Positions 1 to 5,124 of a stretch of 5,124 bases of DNA are shown here, piece after piece. Every line of letters starts with the position of its first letter. The stretch's first letter is position 1. Under the pieces are notes generated by a model. It saw only the letters and a program-made list of their open reading frames with translations. It had not been told where the DNA came from and did no database searches. Made by a program: the position numbers and the translations under genes. Source of the stretch: Candidatus Cloacimonadota bacterium (GTDB lineage: Bacteria > Cloacimonadota > Cloacimonadia > Cloacimonadales > TCS61); the NCBI GenBank assembly GCA_030592835.1, contig JAUVIJ010000145.1, positions 1 through 5,124 of the forward strand. The letters are read 5' to 3'.

Positions 1-236
1 ATAAATTTGGTTTCAAAGCCGATTTCGGATATTTCCATGTAATCTATAAATCGGAAAACGAAGAAGATGATATTTCAATTAGTTTAGCTGTTCAACTGCG
101 TTTTTCCGTTACATATAAAATCAGTGATTGGTTCTCTGTGTTTGGTGGTGTGGGTAGAACTGCGATGGCAGATTATGAAGAAAATCCGGATATAGAAAAT
201 AGATCTCTCTATTTTGCCGGCATTAATTTATTTTAA
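1..236 (+). CDS. Outer-membrane beta-barrel protein, C-terminal fragment (5' end outside window)
   Basis: An open frame runs from the window edge (codons in phase from base 3) to a TAA at 234-236, giving 77 visible residues. The sequence alternates polar and hydrophobic residues in short runs separated by charged or Gly turns, for example SISLAVQLRFSV, WFSVFGGVG and SLYFAGINLF, and it ends in a C-terminal Phe. That pattern, with the terminal aromatic residue, is the usual beta-signal of outer-membrane barrels inserted by the BAM complex. The final strand with its G-x-N-L-F end resembles small or porin-like barrel proteins. The N-terminus is missing, so the family and barrel size cannot be given. 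The DUF3943 gene follows in the same direction after 72 bp with no clear terminator between them, so co-transcription is possible. The barrel assignment is an inference from pattern; the reading frame itself is secure. Confidence 0.7.
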   Translation, partial: KFGFKADFGYFHVIYKSENEEDDISISLAVQLRFSVTYKISDWFSVFGGVGRTAMADYEENPDIENRSLYFAGINLF

Positions 237-298
237 CTCAAGCAATGCAGTAGAGGTTTATTGAAGAGTAGTAATATTTTATTGAATTATCTGAGTTT

Positions 299-303
299 AA
301 GGA
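299..303 (+). promoter_or_regulatory. Ribosome binding site deciding the DUF3943 start
   Basis: AAGGA lies 5 bases upstream of the ATG at 309. It overlaps the alternative ATG at 303 and is far downstream of the TTG at 261. It therefore supports initiation at 309, which also places the hydrophobic signal peptide at the very N-terminus. Confidence 0.65.
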
Positions 304-308
304 TGCAT

Positions 309-1658
309 ATGAAAACTGTGTTAATTATTCTGATTTTATTTTTGAGTTCTCCATTTTGGGCAGAAGAAACGATCATTGATACTCTAAATCAGCAAGATTT
401 TAAATTTGCTGCGATGGAAGTGATAAGTTTAAACCTGGGAATATGGGGTGTTGATAACTATATCGCAAAAGCTGAATGGGCTAATATCAGCATCAGATCT
501 GTGAAACATAATTTAACACACGGTTTTGTTTTTGATGACAGTGAATTTCTGATGAACCAGTTTCTACATCCCTACCATGGCAATCTTTATTTCAATTCTG
601 CTCGCAGTAATGGCTTTAATTTCTGGCAATCCGCTCCATTTGCTCTTTCAGGCAGCTTGATGTGGGAACTTTTCATGGAAATCGAAGCGCCTTCTAATAA
701 TGATCTTTTCACAACGACATTAGGTGGAATAATGCTGGGTGAGATCACATACCGGGTTTCGTCGCTGATTCTGGATGATAGTTCTACCGGTAGCGAAAGG
801 ACCTGGCGTGAACTGGGAGCTGGATTGATCAATCCGGTGCGGGGGATAAACAGGCTTATCAAAGGTAAAACCAAATTGCACTGCAAACATCATAACCAGA
901 GAAAACAAGCTGTTATCGGAGAAATCTCTTTTGGCGGAAATACTGTAGGAAAGGGACTCGACTTGACCAATGGAACACGATCTCCTCTTTTGAAAATGCA
1001 ATTTGTGTATGGAACTCCTTTCCTGAATGAAGAAAGAAAACCCTTCGACTATTTTAATCTTCATCTGGGAATTAATCTAAAAGGTATGGATGTAATCACA
1101 AACTTTTATGGCGAAGCTCTGCTTTATGGTAAAAATTTCAATTTTCAGGGTAATACGGATGAGATTGCTCAAGACAACCTTATTGGTGCATTCCAGCATT
1201 TTGATTACCTGGCAAACGATGTTTACAAGGTTGCAGCCAGCGGTTTAGGCGGAGGTGTCATTTCCCGTTTTTCCGCTTATGAAGGAATGAATCTTTTCAC
1301 TTCTTGTCATCTCTCCATAGTTGTATTGGGAGGAAGCAATTCAGCCTACGCTGAAGAAGCCGGACGTGATTATAACCTGGGACCGGGGCTCAGTGGTAAA
1401 TTCGAAGGTTGGCTAATCAACGATAAATACGGTGAAATGTACATTAGTTACCTGCAATACTGGCTTTATACTCTCAGTGGAGCAGATGGTAATGAAACGA
1501 TCTCTATTACAAATGGCAGAATAGAAACACCCATCAGTAAACATTTCAAAATTGGGGCGGAATATCTCCTTTATATTCGTAAAGGTCTGTATGATGATTA
1601 TGAGGATATTACTGCTGAAAATAATGAATTAAGAACATTTATCTCGTATCGATTTTGA
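309..1658 (+). CDS. DUF3943 domain-containing outer-membrane protein
   Basis: This is a 449-residue protein with an N-terminal signal peptide (MKTVLIILILFLSSPFWA, likely cleaved after Ala18). Residues about 45-185 carry the DUF3943 signature: WGVDNY, SVKHNLTHGFVFDDSEF, NQFLHPYHGNLYFNSARSNG, FWQSAPFALSGSLMWE, TTLGGIMLGEITYR and INPVRGINRLI. Conserved His, Tyr, Asn and Trp residues are present throughout. From about residue 215 the sequence turns into alternating amphipathic segments and ends in SYRF, consistent with a beta-barrel in the outer membrane. The function of DUF3943 is not established; the family is seen mainly in FCB-group genomes. The start at ATG 309 is preferred over the upstream TTG at 261 and ATG at 303, because AAGGA sits 5 bases before it and the signal peptide then begins immediately. 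The preceding gene also encodes a barrel-type C-terminus. Family assignment is confident; the barrel is inferred. Confidence 0.85.
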   Translation: MKTVLIILILFLSSPFWAEETIIDTLNQQDFKFAAMEVISLNLGIWGVDNYIAKAEWANISIRSVKHNLTHGFVFDDSEFLMNQFLHPYHGNLYFNSARSNGFNFWQSAPFALSGSLMWELFMEIEAPSNNDLFTTTLGGIMLGEITYRVSSLILDDSSTGSERTWRELGAGLINPVRGINRLIKGKTKLHCKHHNQRKQAVIGEISFGGNTVGKGLDLTNGTRSPLLKMQFVYGTPFLNEERKPFDYFNLHLGINLKGMDVITNFYGEALLYGKNFNFQGNTDEIAQDNLIGAFQHFDYLANDVYKVAASGLGGGVISRFSAYEGMNLFTSCHLSIVVLGGSNSAYAEEAGRDYNLGPGLSGKFEGWLINDKYGEMYISYLQYWLYTLSGADGNETISITNGRIETPISKHFKIGAEYLLYIRKGLYDDYEDITAENNELRTFISYRF

Positions 1659-1821
1659 TAGTATCCTTTGAAACCGGATAAATAGGATCTTTCCCCCCCA
1701 CAGAAAAACCACATTCAACCCACCATCATATATTCCCAAGAAAAAATTGGAAAATAATATGCAGGTTTTTAGACATATCCTTGTCAGATAGATTGAATCA
1801 AATTTATCAGGGAGGAAGAAA

Positions 1822-2652
1822 ATGAAGTTCAAAAATATTTCCTGGGTGTTATTAATAGTATCATTTCTGTTCTTTTCCGCCTGTACAAACAGCAGTACCA
1901 ATTCTTCTGAGCTTGTGGAATTCGATGAAATTGAAGATGATAATTCCATAGTAAATCTAATCTCAACGGAAGAAGGTACTACTGAGAATGACAGAAGTTA
2001 TAATGATCTTGATGAACCTCTCGAGGATATTTATCCTCTTCACTGGGGAAGACAGATCACTACCAGAATTGAAGAGACCATTGTCGAATTTGAAGATGAT
2101 AATCATGCCTCTGTCACTCAAAACCTGACCATCGAAGGAATTTTGCACATATTAACAGAAGATTCCACTCATATCGAGAAGCCTTTTCTCGACCATGGTG
2201 TCAGATACTTCGAGCTGGAGAGGAATGCTCCCGGTAATGGATTCAGAGGTTGGCATATTACCGAAAGATCCGGAACTGAATTCTGGAGTGATAATGATGC
2301 AGTCAACATTCAGCAGGTTAATATTCAGTTTGGAAATGCAGATACGACTATAACTGATATCCTGCAGTTGATACCCAGGGATCTGATACTGAATTTACCT
2401 GCGGAAACAGAGATCACTTTAACAGTTACTACCGATAATGTTGATGATCAACTATTTCTTTATCGAAGATTCCTGCACCGCAAACCATTTCTCAATAATA
2501 ATGATGGAACTTATACTGTTACTTTTATTACCCCGCACCTGCCGATTCATTTTCGATTTGGAATAGATGCCATAAGTTATGAAACCTTGTTTACTGACGA
2601 AGAAATATATGCTGATAACGGCTGGGGAATTCCTGCTAAGATAATCTGGTAA
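1822..2652 (+). CDS. Predicted lipoprotein of unknown function
   Basis: This 276-residue protein starts at an ATG preceded by GGGAGG (1810-1815). The N-terminus has Lys at residues 2 and 4, a hydrophobic stretch at 7-20, and FSAC with Cys21, which fits a signal peptidase II lipobox although Phe at -3 is less usual. Residues 22-70 form a Ser/Asn/Thr then Asp/Glu-rich linker (ELVEFDEIEDD, DLDEPLEDIYP) that looks disordered. Residues about 72-250 look like a beta-rich folded part, with aromatic and charged patches such as HWGRQITTRIEE, FLDHGVRYFELERN and YRRFLHRKPF. The C-terminus is GWGIPAKIIW. No catalytic motif or known domain was recognised. The residue after Cys is Thr, not Asp, so inner-membrane retention by the Asp+2 rule is not indicated and outer-membrane localisation is plausible. 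The gene is separated by 163 bp from the one before and is followed by a strong terminator, so it may be transcribed alone. Confidence 0.8.
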   Translation: MKFKNISWVLLIVSFLFFSACTNSSTNSSELVEFDEIEDDNSIVNLISTEEGTTENDRSYNDLDEPLEDIYPLHWGRQITTRIEETIVEFEDDNHASVTQNLTIEGILHILTEDSTHIEKPFLDHGVRYFELERNAPGNGFRGWHITERSGTEFWSDNDAVNIQQVNIQFGNADTTITDILQLIPRDLILNLPAETEITLTVTTDNVDDQLFLYRRFLHRKPFLNNNDGTYTVTFITPHLPIHFRFGIDAISYETLFTDEEIYADNGWGIPAKIIW

Positions 2653-2671
2653 AATCCTCCTTTGAACCATG

Positions 2672-2705
2672 AAAAAACAGGCAGATGATCTGCCTGTTTT
2701 TTTTT
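2672..2705. terminator. Bidirectional rho-independent terminator between convergent genes
   Basis: A near-perfect inverted repeat has arms at 2672-2686 and 2688-2702 around a single central G. The GC-containing core is ACAGGCAGAT/ATCTGCCTGT. On the + strand it is followed by nine T (2697-2705); on the - strand the six A at 2672-2677 become the T-tract. It lies 19 bp after the lipoprotein stop and just past the stop of the opposing TPM gene, so it can end transcription from both sides. In RNA the innermost base pairs would open to form the loop. Confidence 0.93.
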
Positions 2706-2713
2706 ATAATAAT

Positions 2714-3454
2714 CTACCACCCTCCGGAGGCACCACCGCCACCGAAGCTTCCACCTCCGCCGGAAAATCCTCCAAATCCGCCAAAACCGCTGCTCCGAGA
2801 ACTTCCTCCGAGGGTGCTGCCCAGAAAGAGAAAGGGGAGAAAACCGAGCCGGCGGCGTTTGCCAAAGCCACCAAATACTATCATTATCAGAAAGATTATA
2901 AGCCCTACCGGCACCTGGGATACTCCTTTTTTCCTCTTTACATCTTCCTGATATTTCTGTAATTCTTCATCAGAAATCACATATTCATCGGTAACCAGAC
3001 CGGAGATAGCGTTGAGTCCGCCTGCAATTCCTTCATAATAATTCCCTTTTTTGAATTCGGGAACAACTATATTTCTGATAATGAAACCGCTTTTCAGATC
3101 GGTTATTATTCCCTCTAGACCATATCCTACTTCGATCCGGATCTTCTTCTCTTTCATGGCAATGAGAAGCAGAACTCCGTTATCAAGATCTGTCTGACCT
3201 ACCTTCCATGTATCGACGACTTTCATGGAATAGTTTTCCAGAATTTCATTTTCCAGGGTCGGAATTACCAGTAACACGATCTGAGAGCTTGTTCTTCTTT
3301 CTACATCTGTAAGCATCGACTCTAGTAGAGCTTTCTGTTTGGAGGTTAGAGCCTGAGCATAATCATTGATCCTGCTTTTAAGGGGAGGAACAGTTAGAGA
3401 GAAAAGAACATTCACGAGCATAAGTGTCAGCACAAAAAAAGTTAGTCGTTTCAT
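2714..3454 (-). CDS. Secreted/membrane-anchored TPM domain protein (YgcG family)
   Basis: A 246-residue protein. Residues 1-20 are a signal peptide-like hydrophobic stretch after MKR. The TPM domain (Pfam TPM_phosphatase) spans about 24-155: INDYAQALTSKQ, then TSSQIVLLVIPTLE, then DTWKVGQTDLDNGVLLLIA, KKIRIEVGYGLEGIITD and a late GNYYEGIAGGLNAI. A transmembrane segment follows at about 182-197, then GKRRR, which suggests the tail side is cytoplasmic and the TPM domain lies outside the inner membrane. A second hydrophobic patch (203-212) precedes a Gly/Ser/Phe-rich tail (212-246) ending in GGW, typical of this family. TPM was named for a phosphatase activity reported for a plant thylakoid member; activity in bacterial YgcG-type proteins is not established. 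The start ATG has GGAG (3462-3465) 7 bases upstream, inside the end of the preceding gene. Only one base separates the two genes, so translational coupling is likely. Confidence 0.92.
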   Translation of the reverse strand: MKRLTFFVLTLMLVNVLFSLTVPPLKSRINDYAQALTSKQKALLESMLTDVERRTSSQIVLLVIPTLENEILENYSMKVVDTWKVGQTDLDNGVLLLIAMKEKKIRIEVGYGLEGIITDLKSGFIIRNIVVPEFKKGNYYEGIAGGLNAISGLVTDEYVISDEELQKYQEDVKRKKGVSQVPVGLIIFLIMIVFGGFGKRRRLGFLPFLFLGSTLGGSSRSSGFGGFGGFSGGGGSFGGGGASGGW

Positions 3455-3455
3455 A

Positions 3456-4130
3456 TTATTTCTCCAGGATCACTATATCGTCACCGAGTTCATTGGTGTC
3501 GTCCGGCTTGATCGGAAAATGAAGTGCAAGCAGATCTCCACAATCCTTTATTGCTGCCAGCAAGGATTCTTTATAATTACCGGTTTTTATGCCATTTATA
3601 ATATTATTCAGGATAGAATCCCAGGTCTTCTGTTCAATTAGAGCGTTGATCCCGGTATCTGCGAGGATCTCAACCCGCCTTTCCAGTAAGGAAACGAATA
3701 TCAGGATTCCTGTGCGATCACGAGTATTATATACACCCGATTCCATAAAATATCTGGTTGCTCTCTCCTGAACTTTCTTTCTCTTGACCCTGGCAGGAAT
3801 GATCAGTCTATCAATAAATTTTATGTTCGCCAACAAGTAGAATATGGTAATGATCAGAAAGGTAGAGAATCCGTAAAATGCCAGCAGATGATTTATCGAA
3901 TAACTCCATGATATCTGCTGGAGAATCTGTTCAAGAGGTCCGACAAAGAACATGATCGTCATTAGATAGATAAATCCGACAATATGAGCAAATATCAATT
4001 CATACACAGCATAATCATAACTCTGTCCAATCATGGCAACGGCAATTTCACCTGAGGTTGCAGATTCTGCTTTTTTGACCGCAATTTTTATCTTTTCCTT
4101 ATCTTCCGAAGAAAATTTGAGATTTTTCAT
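3456..4130 (-). CDS. Membrane protein with split TPM domain (COG3762 type)
   Basis: This 224-residue protein starts at ATG 4130. Residues 7-36 (FSSEDKEKIKIAVKKAE, TSGEIAVAMIGQS) match the first part of a TPM fold. Two hydrophobic segments follow at about 43-64 and 82-101. After a basic stretch (PARVKRKK, 112-119) the rest of the TPM fold resumes: QERATRYFMESGVYNTRDR, TGILIFVSLLERRVEILAD and a C-terminal CGDLLALHFPIKPDDTNEL. Length and layout fit COG3762-type predicted membrane proteins. Basic residues after the second helix place both TPM halves in the cytoplasm by the positive-inside rule. There is no signal peptide. An upstream in-frame TTG at 4148 would add six residues, but AGGGAGAG (4136-4143) clearly serves the ATG. 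It lies 24 bp after lemA and 1 bp before the secreted TPM gene, so the three are almost certainly one operon. The biochemical function is unknown. Confidence 0.9.
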   Translation of the reverse strand: MKNLKFSSEDKEKIKIAVKKAESATSGEIAVAMIGQSYDYAVYELIFAHIVGFIYLMTIMFFVGPLEQILQQISWSYSINHLLAFYGFSTFLIITIFYLLANIKFIDRLIIPARVKRKKVQERATRYFMESGVYNTRDRTGILIFVSLLERRVEILADTGINALIEQKTWDSILNNIINGIKTGNYKESLLAAIKDCGDLLALHFPIKPDDTNELGDDIVILEK

Positions 4131-4135
4131 TATTT

Positions 4136-4143
4136 CTCTCCCT
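4136..4143 (-). promoter_or_regulatory. Ribosome binding site deciding the COG3762-type gene start
   Basis: Read on the - strand this is AGGGAGAG, with GGGAG 7 bases before the ATG at 4130. The in-frame TTG at 4148 lies upstream of this site and has no comparable motif, so the shorter protein is preferred. Confidence 0.75.
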
Positions 4144-4154
4144 GACAAACAGGA

Positions 4155-4766
4155 TCAGAATTCTACTTTGGGTGCAGTTTCAGCATCTTCTATGGCAGTA
4201 AAATATGGTTTCTCATTAAAACCGAACATATTGGCAAGGATCACTTTGGGAAACTGTTTTATGTAGGTATTATAAACCCGGGCAGTTTCATTGAAACGCT
4301 GTCTTTCAACCGCTATTCTGTTCTCAGTTCCTTCCAATTGGTCCTGCAATGCTAAAAAATTCTGATTAGCTTTCAGTTCGGGATATCTTTCCATTACAAC
4401 CAACAATCTTTGCAGTGCACCGCCTAATGTATTCTGTGCTTGCTGGAATTTCTGGAACATTGCCGGATCATTGAGTACCTGTTCTGATATATTAAAAGTA
4501 CCCCCTGCCTGGGATCTTGCTTCAGTTACCTGGAGAAAGGTTTCTTTTTCATGCTCTGCATATCCTTTTACCGTTTCCACCAGGTTGGGGATCAGGTCAT
4601 AACGACGTTGATATTGATTTTCCACTTGACTCCATTTCTCTTTTACTCCCTCATCCATGCTGACCATTTTATTGTAAACACCAACACCGTAGGAATACAA
4701 CAGGATCGCTACTACAACTATAACTCCGATGAAAACAAGGCATCCAATTAAAAATCTTCTGTTCAT
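4155..4766 (-). CDS. lemA: LemA family protein
   Basis: A 203-residue protein of normal LemA length. A single N-terminal transmembrane helix (about 5-27) follows MNRR. The conserved helical core then shows the family hallmarks: NKMVSMDEGVKEKWSQVENQ, YQRRYDLIPNLVETVKGYA and EHEKETFLQVTEARS. These are followed by RYPELKANQNFLALQDQLE, GTENRIAVERQRFNETARVY and NTYIKQFP, and the protein ends in PKVEF. The long helices predict an alpha-helical bundle, probably on the extracytoplasmic face of the inner membrane. LemA is widespread; the name comes from a Listeria antigen, and its molecular role is unresolved. The ATG has GGAGG (4771-4775) 4 bases upstream. It is the first gene of a LemA/TPM/TPM cassette, a combination known from many bacteria. 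It lies 59 bp downstream of a GWxTD gene with no terminator in between, so that gene may belong to the same transcript. Confidence 0.96.
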   Translation of the reverse strand: MNRRFLIGCLVFIGVIVVVAILLYSYGVGVYNKMVSMDEGVKEKWSQVENQYQRRYDLIPNLVETVKGYAEHEKETFLQVTEARSQAGGTFNISEQVLNDPAMFQKFQQAQNTLGGALQRLLVVMERYPELKANQNFLALQDQLEGTENRIAVERQRFNETARVYNTYIKQFPKVILANMFGFNEKPYFTAIEDAETAPKVEF

Positions 4767-4787
4767 GAATCCTCCAAACTATACTGT

Positions 4788-4817
4788 TTTATATGTAACT
4801 TACTTTTTCTATTGTAA
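4788..4817 (-). promoter_or_regulatory. Possible sigma70-type promoter for the lemA operon
   Basis: On the - strand TTACAA (4812-4817) and TATAAA (4788-4793) are 18 bases apart, with the second element about 21 bases before the lemA start codon. Each differs from consensus (two mismatches in -35, one in -10), and the whole 59-bp spacer is A+T-rich, so a chance match is quite possible. It would allow lemA to be expressed separately from the GWxTD gene. Confidence 0.3.
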
Positions 4818-4825
4818 GAACTTTT

Positions 4826-5124
4826 CTAGTAAAGTATACTTTCGTCAAAATCTCTACCAAGATAATCCATCCAATCGGGTAGAGTGATCTCGGAACCGTC
4901 ATTATCACTGTAGATCAAACGATAATCCCCGTGAGTCTGCAGATCGATAAAGATAAATGTCATGTTATTTTCTACCCTGTATTTCCAGATCTCGTATTCT
5001 TTCTGACCATATTTACTGTACAGACCGGTAACTTCCTTCAATACTTCAAAGGGCTGTCCATGTTTGATAAAGATCCTTCCTCTATCGGTTTTCCAACCCT
5101 TCTTAAAATGAGAAAAGTTCTGAT
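4826..5124 (-). CDS. GWxTD domain-containing protein, C-terminal fragment (5' end outside window)
   Basis: The frame is open from the right edge of the window to a TAG at 4826-4828, giving 98 residues. A TTG at 5041 is not needed as a start, because the reading frame continues upstream without a stop to the edge. The extension contains FKKGWKTDRGRIFIKHGQP, with GWKTD at 5084-5098. This is the motif that names the GWxTD domain, here followed by the typical D-R-G-R-I-F-I-K-x-G-x-P. After it come YEIWKYRVENNMTFIFID and THGDYRLIYSDNDG, matching the usual order of this domain (a Trp-containing strand, then F-x-F-x-D, then G-D-Y-R-L-x-x-S). The protein ends 18 residues later in a short acidic tail. 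GWxTD proteins are found mainly in FCB-group bacteria and Acidobacteriota; they are usually exported and their function is unknown. Domains upstream of the motif, including any signal peptide, cannot be seen here. Confidence 0.88.
   Translation of the reverse strand, partial: QNFSHFKKGWKTDRGRIFIKHGQPFEVLKEVTGLYSKYGQKEYEIWKYRVENNMTFIFIDLQTHGDYRLIYSDNDGSEITLPDWMDYLGRDFDESILY

Noticed and set aside
587..1064. Two - strand frames of 99 and 114 codons
   Set aside because: Both lie wholly inside the DUF3943 gene, which is supported by conserved motifs. They overlap each other and show no recognisable protein pattern.
1629..1949. A - strand frame of 106 codons across the spacer and the lipoprotein start
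   Set aside because: It overlaps the lipoprotein signal peptide and its ribosome binding site, and its composition looks like reverse-complement A+T-rich sequence rather than a protein.
2730..2830. Possible short tandem repeat in the G+C-rich stretch (repeated CCACCGCC/CCTCC-like units)
   Set aside because: It is explained by coding for the Gly/Ser/Phe-rich tail normal in YgcG-type TPM proteins; the units are not exact and codons vary.
2669..2962. Two overlapping + strand frames (starting at 2669 and 2685) rich in Pro, Ala, Ser and Thr
   Set aside because: They are antisense to the Gly/Ser-rich tail of the secreted TPM protein, whose GGN codons read as Pro/Ala/Thr on the other strand. They start inside or beside the terminator hairpin and have no ribosome binding site.
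4799..4818. Inverted repeat CTTAC/GTAAG between the GWxTD gene and lemA
   Set aside because: The stem is only 5 bp with a 10-base loop and no following T-tract, so it is too weak to call as a terminator or operator.

Overview
The window is an A+T-rich bacterial chromosome segment with two blocks of genes that converge on a bidirectional terminator near 2690. No mobile element, CRISPR array, tRNA or rRNA signal was seen. The cell is clearly diderm: there is a beta-barrel C-terminus ending in Phe, a secreted DUF3943 barrel-type protein also ending in Arg-Phe, and a lipoprotein. DUF3943 and GWxTD-domain proteins are typical of the FCB group (Bacteroidota, Cloacimonadota and relatives). Every internal gene start here has a clear Shine-Dalgarno sequence (AAGGA, GGGAGG, GGAGG, GGGAG, GGAG), which is unusual for Bacteroidota. 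A non-Bacteroidota FCB lineage such as Cloacimonadota is therefore my best guess, but only as an inference.

Left block, + strand (1-2652): the 3' end of an outer-membrane beta-barrel gene (stop at 236); a DUF3943 outer-membrane protein (309-1658, start moved in from a TTG at 261); a 163-bp spacer; and an unrecognised 276-residue lipoprotein (1822-2652). A strong rho-independent hairpin with A- and T-tracts on both sides (2672-2705) closes this block and also the opposing operon.

Right block, - strand (5124-2714, read right to left): the C-terminal end of a GWxTD-domain protein that enters from beyond the window; then lemA (4766-4155), a membrane protein with a split TPM domain of the COG3762 type (4130-3456), and a secreted YgcG-type TPM protein with a Gly/Ser-rich tail (3454-2714). 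The last three are tightly packed with gaps of 24 and 1 bp and form the LemA/TPM cassette known from many bacteria. Its biochemical role is not settled. The two TPM domains are predicted to lie on opposite faces of the inner membrane, with LemA anchored in the same membrane, so a membrane-spanning envelope assembly is plausible but unproven.

The least explained elements are the orphan lipoprotein, the GWxTD gene next to the LemA/TPM cassette, and the membrane hairpin inserted in one TPM fold. Nothing here clearly amounts to a new defence or mobile system.
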